From contig JAAMEZ010000021.1 in NCBI GenBank assembly GCA_013322215.1, positions 434,001-498,000 of the forward strand: a DNA stretch of 64,000 bases. Direction: 5' to 3'. Within the stretch, counting starts at the first letter, position 1. Each line of letters starts with the position of its first letter. Source of the DNA: Martinezella rhizogenes (lineage in GTDB: Bacteria; Pseudomonadota; Alphaproteobacteria; Rhizobiales; Rhizobiaceae). The position numbers were made by a program, and so were the translations under genes. The notes beneath the pieces are model-generated. The model was not told the origin of the DNA. It made no database searches and saw only the letters and a program-made list of their open reading frames with translations. Positions 36,822-45,672 of the stretch are shown here, in pieces.

Positions 36822-36855
36822 CCCCTCACCGCACCCGATGCGGTAAGGGGGTTTT
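36822..36855 (+). terminator. Bidirectional terminator between the GlxA-type regulator and the ALDH pseudogene
   Basis: CCCCTCACCGCA at 36822-36833 pairs with TGCGGTAAGGGG at 36839-36850 (one mismatch) around a CCCGA loop and is followed by GTTTTC on the plus strand. It lies between two convergent genes, 85 bases after the regulator stop. Confidence 0.75.
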
Positions 36856-36859
36856 CAAT

Positions 36860-38009
36860 TCATGCCTGAAGACCGCCGATGGCCTTCAACTCCACGAAGG
36901 CTTCGAATCCCGCTTCGCCACACTCACGACCATTTCCGGACTGCTTGAAGCCGCCGAAGGGCGCGGAGGCGTCCCAGGCAGGATAGTTGATCGTCACCTG
37001 GCCGGCGCGCAACTGCCTGGCAATCGCCTTCGCCTTGGACAGGTCCGCGCACTGGAGATAGGCCGCCAACCCATACGGAGTATCGTTGGTGATTGCGATT
37101 GCCTCTTCGACGCTGTCATAAGGAATGAGGCTGACGACGGGTCCGAACATCTCTTCGCGTGCTGCCGTCATGTCGGGTGTGACATCCGCAAAGACAGTCG
37201 GCTGCACGAAATACCCCCGGCTCAGCGACGAGGGCCGCTCGCTGCCTCCGGCAACAACGGTCGCACCTTCCGCAATCGTCCTGTCGATCAGCGAAATCAC
37301 CCGCTCGTATTGGCGCTCGTTCATGACCGGGCCGAGCATGACACGATCGTCCGTGACGTCGCCTAGCACGACGGACCGCGCAGCCTGTCGGGCATATTCA
37401 ATCGCCTTCTCCTGCAGGTGACGCGGCACGAGCATACGCGTTGGCATCGTGCAGGATTTCGGCAAACAGCATCGGACTGATCGGCGCGTATTCGCTCGGC
37501 TTCAGCACCACCGCACAGCCGGTCGCAAGCGCCGGCATGACTTTGGTGACGATCTGGAGTACCGGAAAATTCCACGGCGTGATCAGCGCACAGACACCGA
37601 CGGGCTCCAGCGACAGCAAGGTCGGTCCGGCCATACGTTCGAATTCGTAATATTCGAGGATCCGGATCGCATCGGCTATATGCGCGCGCGAGCCGGCGAT
37701 TTGAGCCTCCCGCGCAAAGGTGATCGGCGCGCCCATCTCGAGCGTCGTCAGCTGCGCCAGTTCCTCGGCGCGTTCGTCGAAGATCGACAGCACCCGACGA
37801 AACAGCGTCAGCCGTTCCTCGCGGGACGACTGGCTGTAGGTTGCAAAGGCACGGCGCGCCGCTTTCACCGCAAGATCGACGTCTTCCGCCGTCCCCATCG
37901 CGATCGTTCCGGCAACCTCTTCCGTCGCGGGGTTGATGACGTCGCGTCGTGCCCGGCCGTCCGTGGTGACGAAGCGACCGTCGATATAGAAATGATCGAG
38001 GTATTTCAA
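36860..38009 (-). pseudogene. Aldehyde dehydrogenase gene with internal deletion
   Basis: The minus strand encodes both ends of a NAD-dependent aldehyde dehydrogenase in two frames. The N-terminal 185 residues start at 38009 (YIDGRFVTTDGRARRDVINPATEEV, GVCALITPWNFPVLQIVTKVMPALATGC, VVLKPSEYAPISP) and run to about 37450. From about 37450 another frame gives the C-terminal 200 residues (PTRMLVPRHLQEKAIEYA, LGPVMNERQYERVISLID, EEMFGPVVSLIPYDS, YPAWDASAPFGGFKQSG). About 95 residues are missing in between, including the ELGGKS motif, so the deletion both shifts the frame and removes active-site parts. It sits directly behind proV (four-base overlap) and once completed a choline/betaine-like gene set. 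Confidence 0.88.
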
Positions 38010-39097
38010 AGAGCATGCTCCTGCTGTTGCTGATCGTCGCGAGGCGGCTCGGCGGATTGCGCCTTGCGCGCCCTGCGCGGCACCAGCGCCTTGAAGGCAT
38101 CGGCCATTTTGACCACCCCCGCCGGGACGCCATCCTTCAAGACCACGAAGGATCTGGCGACATCGCCTTGCGACAGGGCGATCAGGTGTTCGAGATTGTC
38201 CTCGGCATCGACCTGTCCGTCTACATGGGTGTTCGTCACGACCCCGGGCGTCATGATCGATTCAGCGCGCATTACGCGCGCCAGATTGATGTCGTTAACG
38301 AATTTCTCGATGTAGGCATCTGCCGGACTGAGGATAATCTTCTGCGGCTCTCCCTGTTGCACGATGACGCCGTCCTTCAGGATTACCAGATGATCGGCAA
38401 TCTTCAGGGATTCATCGAGATCGTGCGTGATGAAGACGATCGTTTTGTCGAGTTCTTCCTGCAGCTCGAGCAGAAGGTTCTGCATGTCCGTCCGGATGAG
38501 CGGATCGAGTGCCGAGAAGGCCTCGTCCATCAGCATGACGTCCGAATTCGAAGCCAGCGCGCGGGCGATGCCGACGCGCTGCTGCATGCCGCCGGACAGT
38601 TGTTGCGGATAGTAATTCTCGAAGCCCTTGAGGCCCAGCCGCTCCAGCCATTTCAGGGCGTTTTTCCGCGCGTCACCCTCGCTATCGCCGCGAGCGCGCT
38701 GCGCCATTTCCACATTCTGCTGCACCCGCATGTGCGGCATCAGCGCGAAGTTCTGGAAAACCATGGACATACGGAAGCGACGAAGTTCGCGCAATGGCGC
38801 GCCCGTCAGCTCCGCTACATTAATGCCGTCGAGCAGGATCTCGCCAGCGGTCGGCCTGATCAGCCCGTTGATGTGGCGGATCAGCGTCGATTTTCCCGAC
38901 CCGGACAAGCCCATGATAACGGTAATCTCACCGCGTTTCATGTCGACATTGATGTCCTGCAGGCCGAGAACGTGGCCGTGCTTGTCAAGCAGCTCCGCCT
39001 TTCCCATACCGGCCCGAACATGCGGCACCATCTCCTGCGGCTCGGAGCCGAATATCTTGTAGAGGTTACGGATCGATATCTTCGGTTGGTCGGTCAA
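38006..39097 (-). CDS. proV: Glycine betaine/proline-type ABC transporter ATPase ProV
   Basis: The 363-residue ATPase belongs to the OpuAA/ProV group. It has an N-terminal helix pair before the ABC core (IRNLYKIFGSEPQEM, HVLGLQDINVDMKRGE), Walker A GLSGSGKST, the signature [16 protein letters not shown], Walker B VMLMDEAFSALDP and the switch HDLDESL. A degenerate CBS-like tail follows (SIMTPGVVTNTHVDG, RSFVVLKDGVPAGVVKMADAF). The frame is open further upstream inside proW, but the TTG at 39097 overlaps the proW stop (TTGA) and starts exactly at the family N terminus. It energises uptake of betaine-like compatible solutes or quaternary amines with ProW and ProX. Confidence 0.93.
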   Translation of the reverse strand: MTDQPKISIRNLYKIFGSEPQEMVPHVRAGMGKAELLDKHGHVLGLQDINVDMKRGEITVIMGLSGSGKSTLIRHINGLIRPTAGEILLDGINVAELTGAPLRELRRFRMSMVFQNFALMPHMRVQQNVEMAQRARGDSEGDARKNALKWLERLGLKGFENYYPQQLSGGMQQRVGIARALASNSDVMLMDEAFSALDPLIRTDMQNLLLELQEELDKTIVFITHDLDESLKIADHLVILKDGVIVQQGEPQKIILSPADAYIEKFVNDINLARVMRAESIMTPGVVTNTHVDGQVDAEDNLEHLIALSQGDVARSFVVLKDGVPAGVVKMADAFKALVPRRARKAQSAEPPRDDQQQQEHAL

Positions 39098-40146
39098 TGG
39101 CCTCCCCCTCGATGTTGGAGAGTGGAGTTTACGCGCGACATGGACGCCTTGCTGACGCGATCGAAATTGATGGCCAAGAGGACGATGCCGAAACCCGCGA
39201 CGAGGCCGACACCGAGTTCGAGATTGTTGATGCCGCGCAGCACGAGAACGCCGAGACCAGGCGCAGACACGAGTGACGCAATCACAACCATGGACAGCGA
39301 CATCATGATCGTCTGATTGACGCCGGCCATGATGCTTGGAAGCGCGAGTGGCAGCTCGACCTTTATCAGCTTCTGCCACGGATCGAGACCGAATGCGTCA
39401 GCCGCCTCGCCGACATTGCCGTCGACCATCCGGACGCCGAGGTTGGTCAACCGGATCACCGGCACGACGGCGTAAAGAATGATCGCGATCCCGTAGAGCT
39501 TCGACTCGGTGACCGAGAACAGGAAGATCAGCGGGATCAAGTAGACAAAGGATGGAAGCGTCTGGAGCATGTCGAGGATTGGCAGCGAAAACCGCTCCAT
39601 GCGCTTGCTCTTCGACATCATGACCCCTAGGGGAATGCCGATAACGATACAGATGAGCGTACAGGCGAACACGATCACCATCGTCTGCAAAGCGTAATGC
39701 AGGTGGTCCACGAAACCCAGCGTCAGGAGGCTGGCCGTCACGAGACCAAGGATGGCCCAGGAGCGTGATGCGAGATAGACGATCACCAAGAGCGCGATAA
39801 CCAGAACCCACCAGGGAACGACGTCCACGACGTGCAGCGAGAAATCCAGAAGCCATGACAGCGGCTGCGTCAGCGGATCTAGCACCGTCTTCAAGCCGAC
39901 GCGCAGATACAGAAAAGTGCTCTCGATACCTGACGTCAGGTCACGCGTGCGCGGTATCGCCTGACAGGCATCATGTAGGGCATCGAGGGACGGAAACGGT
40001 GCGTCCATGAGCGATGGGCCGGACGTATCGTTGGCCTCCTTGGCTCGCTTGAGCAGTTCCGCCATGCTCATCGGACCGCTGCCCGCACCGGCATTGCACC
40101 AGTTGCGAAGCCCCAGCCCATCAAAAAGTCCAGCGTAGAACGCCAT
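39094..40146 (-). CDS. proW: Glycine betaine/proline-type ABC transporter permease ProW
   Basis: The 350-residue integral membrane protein has a long hydrophilic N terminus as in E. coli ProW. A block of about seven membrane segments follows from residue 90 on, with the conserved stretches VIVFACTLICIVIGIPLGVMMS, PILDMLQTLPSFVYLIPLIFLF and the EAA-like loop GEAADAFGLDPWQKLIKVELPLALPSIMAGVNQTIM. It ends overlapping proV by four bases. It lies in the minus-strand order proX-proW-proV, with proX 109 bases upstream. Confidence 0.95.
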   Translation of the reverse strand: MAFYAGLFDGLGLRNWCNAGAGSGPMSMAELLKRAKEANDTSGPSLMDAPFPSLDALHDACQAIPRTRDLTSGIESTFLYLRVGLKTVLDPLTQPLSWLLDFSLHVVDVVPWWVLVIALLVIVYLASRSWAILGLVTASLLTLGFVDHLHYALQTMVIVFACTLICIVIGIPLGVMMSKSKRMERFSLPILDMLQTLPSFVYLIPLIFLFSVTESKLYGIAIILYAVVPVIRLTNLGVRMVDGNVGEAADAFGLDPWQKLIKVELPLALPSIMAGVNQTIMMSLSMVVIASLVSAPGLGVLVLRGINNLELGVGLVAGFGIVLLAINFDRVSKASMSRVNSTLQHRGGGH

Positions 40147-40255
40147 GGTCCACCTCCGTAAGGAGCATCATCCGGAACCGGGCACGTCTTTAGGCCGGCC
40201 CGATGCGACAAGGGGCCCTCCGGGCACCTGGGTGCCGGCAGGCCCGCGACGCGCC

Positions 40256-41227
40256 TTACTTGATAATGGCGGCGATTTTGGTTTTGGCGTCGTCGGACAG
40301 CCAGTTTGGCCAGACGTCCTTGTAGGTCGTCAGGAAGTGAACGGCCGTCTCGTCGGCCGAGGCCTTGTTCTCTTCCTGCCATGAGAGAAGTCCGTTCATG
40401 ACCTCGTTGCTGAAGGTGACCTTGCTCATCAGCGCCACCAGTTCCGGGTTCTTGTCATAGAACGGCTTGGCCATCGTAGTCAGGACGGTCGCCTTCGGCC
40501 AACCAGTCTTGCTCGGGGTCGCGCAATCGACCGTGGCGTTGCACTTGGCCTTCTCGGCATCGACTGGCCCCATGTCGACCGCGACCATCTTGTATTTTCC
40601 GAGCACGCTGGTCGGTGCCCAGTAATAGCCAAACCAAGGTGCCTTGGCCTCGTACGCCGATGCGATCGACGCGGCGAGCGTCTCGAGCGATCCGTGGTTG
40701 AAAACCTGGATGCCGTGCTTTTCGAGCTCGAAGGCCTTAGCCAGATTGTCGCTTGAGGTGCGGCAACCAGTACCGACAGGGCAATTGTTGAAACGGCCGC
40801 CGACCAGCTTCGGATTCGCAAGAATACCGTCGATCGTCTTCAATTCGGGATGTTGTTCCGCTAAATATTCCGGGATCCACCATGCATCGACACCGCCATC
40901 GGATAGAACGTTGGCGACCTTGACGATCTTTCCTTCTTTTTCCAGCTTGTAGTAAACATCGGCGACACCCGGCCAGACTTCGGTCAGGATGTCCGGCTGA
41001 CCCGTCTCGGCAAGCGAGGTGAGCGCAGGCACCGTCGAGGTCGGAACCTTCTTCACCGTGCAGCCGTAGCCCTGTTCCATCAGGAAGCTCGATACCGCCG
41101 TTACGACTGCAGCGGATGACCAGTTCATTTCCGTTATCGTCACCGTTCCGCAGGCGGCGCTAGCGGAAGAGATGCTCGCGAAAAGGCCCGCGCCGACCAA
41201 ACCCACAACTGCAAGAAATGATTTCAT
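40256..41227 (-). CDS. proX: Glycine betaine/proline-type ABC transporter substrate-binding protein ProX
   Basis: The 323-residue periplasmic protein has a signal peptide (KSFLAVVGLVGAGLFASISSASA, cleavage near 24) and the ProX/OpuAC fold: VTITEMNWSSAAVVTAVSSFLMEQ, PDILTEVWPG, DAWWIPEYLAEQHPELKT, and APWFGYYWAPTS. Several aromatic residues in these segments (WW, Y, WFGYYW) fit the aromatic cage used to bind quaternary ammonium groups, a known feature of this family. An in-frame upstream extension is discarded because the signal peptide begins at the ATG at 41227. It is divergent from a LysR regulator at 41355. Confidence 0.95.
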   Translation of the reverse strand: MKSFLAVVGLVGAGLFASISSASAACGTVTITEMNWSSAAVVTAVSSFLMEQGYGCTVKKVPTSTVPALTSLAETGQPDILTEVWPGVADVYYKLEKEGKIVKVANVLSDGGVDAWWIPEYLAEQHPELKTIDGILANPKLVGGRFNNCPVGTGCRTSSDNLAKAFELEKHGIQVFNHGSLETLAASIASAYEAKAPWFGYYWAPTSVLGKYKMVAVDMGPVDAEKAKCNATVDCATPSKTGWPKATVLTTMAKPFYDKNPELVALMSKVTFSNEVMNGLLSWQEENKASADETAVHFLTTYKDVWPNWLSDDAKTKIAAIIK

Positions 41228-41354
41228 TTTTTGTTCCCCATTGGCTTTTGCCGATGACCGTCCGCGCAAAGTATTCGGGCATGTACGCGATCGGTTCTCA
41301 GTCGTTCTCTTGCTTTCCAGGGGAGAGATTACGGAGTGACTAGGAGATAACAAG

Positions 41355-42320
41355 TTGCTTAATTCCTACGTCATGCGTAACCTCAGCTTTATGCAAAGAC
41401 TTCGTTACAAGTTGCCACCACCGAATCTTTTGATCACTTTCGAGGCTGCCGGGCGTCATCTCAGCTTTACGAGGGCAGCAAGCGAACTCAACGTGTCACG
41501 TGTCGCCGTCAGTCAGCAAATCCAGGCGCTTGAGAAATTCCTCGGGATAATCCTGTTTCAGCGCCTGCAGCGGTCGGTGAAGCTAACGCGAGAGGGCGAA
41601 CGCTATCACCTTGCAATTTCCGACGCTTTGGAACGTGCCCTGCGGGCGACCACCGAGATCAGCAAACGTGCGGAAAGCAATGTCGTCAATGTCGGAACCA
41701 CGCCCGGCTTCATGACATACTGGCTGTCGCCAAGACTCGGCGAATTTCGGACCCTGCATCCCGACATCGAGCTTCGTTTCATCGTTTCCGACGGAAATCT
41801 TGGGTTCGAGGACAATATCGATGTGGCCATTCGCTATGGCGTCCCGCCCTTTGATGGAGCGGACGCAACCTTTCTCGCGAGGCAGGCGATTGCTCCGACA
41901 TGCACAAGCACATTTCTACCCGAAGGCACACGTTTCCAGCCGTCGGATCTCCTGAAACAGCCCCTCTTGCATTTGGAAGGTCCATACGATGAACAGACAC
42001 GCTGGTCGTCCTGGTTTCGCGCACAAGGCCTCGACATGGCGAAGGCCCGCGCAGGCATCACGCTTAACTCGTACACAAGTCTTGTTCAGGCAGCTCTTGA
42101 CGGCCAGGGATTCGCTCTGATCGGCCCACCGTTGATCGAGAAATTTCTATCCAACGGTAGCCTCGTCCAGCCAGTCGACGCACAGCCAATCGTCCGTCAC
42201 GCTTTTCACCTGCTTTTACCGAAGACTACGCTGCCATCGGTGGCTGTTCGCGCTTTCGCTGGCTGGATCAAGGCGTCGTTTCTGGCTCTGGGAGAAAATG
42301 CCACGGAACATGAGACTTGA
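41355..42320 (+). CDS. LysR family transcriptional regulator, GcvA-like
   Basis: This LysR regulator has 321 residues if the TTG at 41355 is the start; AGGAG lies eight bases before it, while ATG codons at 41373 and 41391 lack a site. The winged helix is at about residues 20-80 (PPPNLLITFEAAGRHLSFTRAA, LNVSRVAVSQQIQALEKFLG, LFQRLQRSVKLT). The GcvA-type effector domain follows (TTPGFMTYWLSPRLGEFRTLHPDIELRF, DNIDVAIRYG). GcvA/betaine-type LysR regulators commonly lie divergent to choline or betaine genes. With only 127 bases between this gene and proX, control of the proXWV operon is likely. Confidence 0.92.
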   Translation: MLNSYVMRNLSFMQRLRYKLPPPNLLITFEAAGRHLSFTRAASELNVSRVAVSQQIQALEKFLGIILFQRLQRSVKLTREGERYHLAISDALERALRATTEISKRAESNVVNVGTTPGFMTYWLSPRLGEFRTLHPDIELRFIVSDGNLGFEDNIDVAIRYGVPPFDGADATFLARQAIAPTCTSTFLPEGTRFQPSDLLKQPLLHLEGPYDEQTRWSSWFRAQGLDMAKARAGITLNSYTSLVQAALDGQGFALIGPPLIEKFLSNGSLVQPVDAQPIVRHAFHLLLPKTTLPSVAVRAFAGWIKASFLALGENATEHET

Positions 42321-42618
42321 GCGCTTAGCAGAAATGGGAGCGCTGTCCGCCGCCGAAAGCGGACTGAGCTTGTCACCTCCACTCAAATCGGAGGCTGCCA
42401 GCTCTTGAACCTAATCGAACCGGCGACCTGCAAAAAAGCTTTATCGGAGTGCCCCCTTTCGACCGAGGCTGATGGCATTATCTGGTATCTCGTGCGCTCC
42501 GGGATTGCGATTGGGCGTCGATCACGTCGGGCGATGATAAGGGCTCTGGCTGCTGCGCGGGTCAGAGCCCCTGCTGAGGTATTAATGGTGTTGCGCGACG
42601 ACCGTCGAGCTCGAGAGC

Positions 42619-43818
42619 TTATCCGCTCGACCGAAGCGCGGCGGTCAAGGGAAGCCGGCTGGCGACGATCGCCGGCACTGCGCCGCCTATAATGCCGATT
42701 GCAAGTCCGAGCAGACCGGCCGTCGCCATCACATCGCCGGTTACGGAAAGCTGGAACGCCATACGCGCACCGTTGGCACCGACCGTGCTTGCCTGCCAGC
42801 CATTGAAGGCCAGCCAGGATGCCAGCAGTCCGAACGCAACGCCAAGTGCGGCAAGCACGATCGCCTCCACCCATGTGCCGAGAAACGTGGATATTCGGCT
42901 GAAGCCGAGTGCCCGGACCGTGGCGATCTCGACGGTACGGTCCGACACGGAGTTCATCATTGTGTTGAGCGCACCGGCCGTCGCTCCGACTGCCATCAAC
43001 AGCGCAAGCGGCCAGCCGAACAGCCGGATGAGGCTGGCGGTGCGGGCCGATTGCGCCGCATAGAGATCAGCCTCAACAACGGCGCGCAGCGGGGTCGTCC
43101 TTATTGTGTCGAGCTTGGCCTGAAGCCGTGGCAATGAGGCGGGATTGGCAAGACGCAAGCGCAGGCTATGGATCTGCCCCTGCCGGTCGAAGGCCGATCG
43201 AACCGCGTCGAGATCGGCCCAGATCTCGGACTCGAAGGCGCTGCCTCGCGCCGAGAACAGGCCGACCACCGTCCAGTCGACCGAGCCGAGCCGCACGATG
43301 CTGCCGATCGATATTCCGAGCTGTTGCGCGAGTCGGTTCCCAACGACAATCTCGCGCGAGCCGCGTATGAACAGACGGCCGGTCGACAAGGCAATATGGT
43401 CACGGATAGAGGGACCGGACTGATCCATGCCACGAAGGGCCAAGGTCCGGCCCGCGTCCGACCCGTTCGATTTGGCATCGACCGCAACGACGATTTCGCG
43501 CGAGAAGATCGGCATGCCGCTGACGTCTCGGGTCACGCCGATGTCATCGGTCATTGCAGCCAGGGTGCGAATGACTGAGGCCGGAACATCGGAGCCGACC
43601 TCCTGGTTGATGCCGCCGCCTAGAACGACCACAACGGAACTGGAGCCGGCACTGTGCAGGGCCATCTCGAAACCCTTTGCCATGGCCAGGAAGCCTGCGA
43701 GAACGCAGACGACGAGCGCCACGGAAAGAACCATCGAGGCGGAGATGGAGATGCGTCGCGGCAGGCTGAACAGGTTCGCCCTGATCATGACGAATGCTTG
43801 CTTGGCATTGGAGGACAT
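42619..43818 (-). CDS. ABC exporter permease, FtsX/MacB type (second)
   Basis: The 399-residue permease of the FtsX superfamily has an N-terminal membrane helix (about 25-47, ISISASMVLSVALVVCVLAGF), a large periplasmic MacB_PCD-like domain of about 220 residues, and three C-terminal helices (FGWPLALLMAVGATAGALN, TWVEAIVLAALGVAFGLLASWLA, ATAGLLGLAIGIIGGAVPAIVASR). The loop DRTVEIATVRALGFSR is the family coupling helix. It starts four bases after the stop of the first permease and is the last gene of the operon adaptor-ATPase-permease-permease. Confidence 0.93.
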   Translation of the reverse strand: MSSNAKQAFVMIRANLFSLPRRISISASMVLSVALVVCVLAGFLAMAKGFEMALHSAGSSSVVVVLGGGINQEVGSDVPASVIRTLAAMTDDIGVTRDVSGMPIFSREIVVAVDAKSNGSDAGRTLALRGMDQSGPSIRDHIALSTGRLFIRGSREIVVGNRLAQQLGISIGSIVRLGSVDWTVVGLFSARGSAFESEIWADLDAVRSAFDRQGQIHSLRLRLANPASLPRLQAKLDTIRTTPLRAVVEADLYAAQSARTASLIRLFGWPLALLMAVGATAGALNTMMNSVSDRTVEIATVRALGFSRISTFLGTWVEAIVLAALGVAFGLLASWLAFNGWQASTVGANGARMAFQLSVTGDVMATAGLLGLAIGIIGGAVPAIVASRLPLTAALRSSG

Positions 43819-43822
43819 GAAT

Positions 43823-44965
43823 CTACCTCGTTCTGAATGCGGAGATTATCGGGATCCTGAGCGCGTTGAGCGCCGGAAGGGCACCGGTCACAAGCGCCAA
43901 CAGGGTGACCATCGCCAGGGCCTTTGCAAGAATTGCATTGGAAAAGACGAGGCCGATCGCAGGTCCCGTGATGACCGTTGCAAACAGTGCAAGCATGAGG
44001 CCGATGATGCCGCCGACCACGAATATGAAGAATGTTTCGCCAAGGATCAGCGCCATGATCCAGGAGCCGGAAAAGCCCAAGGTTTTCAGCATGCCGATCT
44101 CGAAGGTGCGCTCTCGAACTGCAAAGACCATGGTATTGCCGACGATCATGAGCAGCGTGATAAATGCCGCCCCGACCACCATGTTGACGATCAATCCGAT
44201 ATCGGCATATTGCCGCAGGAAGGTCTCGAGGAACTGCTTTTCCGACCTGGTCTGTGTCGGCGCCGCCGAATTGGCAAACAGCTGATCTATCCTTGAGGCA
44301 AGTTCTCCTGTCTGAACACCTGGCTGAGGTCTAACGATGAAGGCATCGACCGTGTCCTTGTTGCGGGCTCTGAGCGCATTGACATAGTCGTATTGAGCGA
44401 CGACGAAATAGGTGTCGGTGGAGGCGTTTTCGCCGTTGAAGATGCCGGCGATTTCAAAAGACCAGTCGCGGCTGCCATCCTGCTTTGTCGTATCGAAGCT
44501 GGTGACGGCGATCTTCTGGCCGACGACCCAGCCTTGCGCGTCGGCAAGCGCCCGGCCGACGAGGACGGTACTGCGGTCCTTGCTGAGTGCGCTCATCAAA
44601 TCCGACGTCAGCCCGAGCTCCTTGCCGTTCGAGCTGAAGAGCCGTGCAGGTTCGGCGGCACTCACGGGAATGATGTTCTTTTCGACCGTCGCAAAGCCGC
44701 GAAGGCGCGACATATAGCCGACGGCGGCCACGCCCGGTTCGGTACCGATCCGGTTCAGGTAGGAAATTGGTAGCGGCTGGGCGCGGCCGGCCGCACTCAT
44801 GACCCCAAGAATGTCCTCGCTGGCTGCTGACGAGCCCTGGCTACCGTCGATGAAGCTCGCCGTCAGGCCGTAGATGAGAAAGGCCGTGGCGACACTGACC
44901 ATCAGCAATATTGTGCGCAGCGGCTTTCGCCACGCGCTCTTTCGCACGAGATCGAGGAACGTCAT
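43823..44965 (-). CDS. ABC exporter permease, FtsX/MacB type (first)
   Basis: The 380-residue FtsX-type permease has an N-terminal helix (about 17-37, LRTILLMVSVATAFLIYGLTA), a periplasmic domain with LVGRALADAQGWVVGQKIAV, and the C-terminal helix block (IGLIVNMVVGAAFITLLMIV, ETFFIFVVGGIIGLMLALFATVI, ALAMVTLLALVTGALPALNAL). Between the helices lies the coupling loop VRERTFEIGMLKTLGFSGS. It overlaps the ATPase gene by four bases. Two different FtsX-type permeases in one operon suggest a heterodimeric exporter, as in LolCE- or DevC-like systems. Confidence 0.93.
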   Translation of the reverse strand: MTFLDLVRKSAWRKPLRTILLMVSVATAFLIYGLTASFIDGSQGSSAASEDILGVMSAAGRAQPLPISYLNRIGTEPGVAAVGYMSRLRGFATVEKNIIPVSAAEPARLFSSNGKELGLTSDLMSALSKDRSTVLVGRALADAQGWVVGQKIAVTSFDTTKQDGSRDWSFEIAGIFNGENASTDTYFVVAQYDYVNALRARNKDTVDAFIVRPQPGVQTGELASRIDQLFANSAAPTQTRSEKQFLETFLRQYADIGLIVNMVVGAAFITLLMIVGNTMVFAVRERTFEIGMLKTLGFSGSWIMALILGETFFIFVVGGIIGLMLALFATVITGPAIGLVFSNAILAKALAMVTLLALVTGALPALNALRIPIISAFRTR

Positions 44966-45672
44966 GCGTCCGCCCTCCGCTCTTCGACGAATTCACCTTT
45001 GTCGAGATGAAGCGTTCGGCTGGCATAGCTTGCAGCCTGCGGGTCGTGGGTCACCATGATGATGGTCTTGCCGAGTTCGCGGTTCAGAAAACGCAGCATT
45101 TCCAGCACCTCGTCCGCCGACCGGCGGTCGAGGTCGCCTGTGGGCTCGTCGCAGAGCAGCAATGCCGGATCCGCGACGATCGCCCGAGCGATGCCGACGC
45201 GCTGCTGCTGGCCGCCCGACATCAGCTTTGGATACTGCTTCTGGCGACCCGAAAGACCTACGAGATCCAGAACCTTGTCAACGCGGGCCTGGCGCTCCCT
45301 CGACGAAAGCGGCTTCAGTAGAAGTGGCAGCTCGATGTTTTCGGCCGCGTTCAGCATCGGCAGGAGGTTATAGAACTGGAAGACGATGCCCATGTTGTGG
45401 GCACGCCAGGAGGAGCGAGCCGCCTCTCCCATCTGGTCAAGGTTGCTGACCCCAACGCGCAGGCGACCCTGATCCGGCTTGTCTATACCCGATAGCATGT
45501 TGAGCAGCGTCGATTTTCCGGATCCGGAAGGCCCCATGATCGCGACAAACTCGCCGCGGGCGATCTGCAGGTCGAGATTGGAAAAGATCGGTACGGTCTC
45601 GGTCCCTATCTTGTATCCCTTCTTGACGCTGTTGAGCACGATGTATGGCTCTTTGCTTGTAGAGGCGGTCAT
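44962..45672 (-). CDS. ABC exporter ATPase, LolD/MacB type
   Basis: The 236-residue ATPase of the LolD/MacB/DevA group has Walker [13 protein letters not shown] near residues 44-55, [22 protein letters not shown] in the Q-loop region, signature [15 protein letters not shown], Walker [13 protein letters not shown] and the switch VTHD. The ATG at 45672 overlaps the adaptor stop (ATGA), which fixes the start. It would drive mechanotransmission by the two FtsX-type permeases across the inner membrane rather than transport through the membrane domain itself. Confidence 0.95.
   Translation of the reverse strand: MTASTSKEPYIVLNSVKKGYKIGTETVPIFSNLDLQIARGEFVAIMGPSGSGKSTLLNMLSGIDKPDQGRLRVGVSNLDQMGEAARSSWRAHNMGIVFQFYNLLPMLNAAENIELPLLLKPLSSRERQARVDKVLDLVGLSGRQKQYPKLMSGGQQQRVGIARAIVADPALLLCDEPTGDLDRRSADEVLEMLRFLNRELGKTIIMVTHDPQAASYASRTLHLDKGEFVEERRADA

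Noticed and set aside
38015..39316. 433-codon plus-strand frame across proV
   Set aside because: It is the shadow of proV and the proW end, with no domain and no ribosome site.
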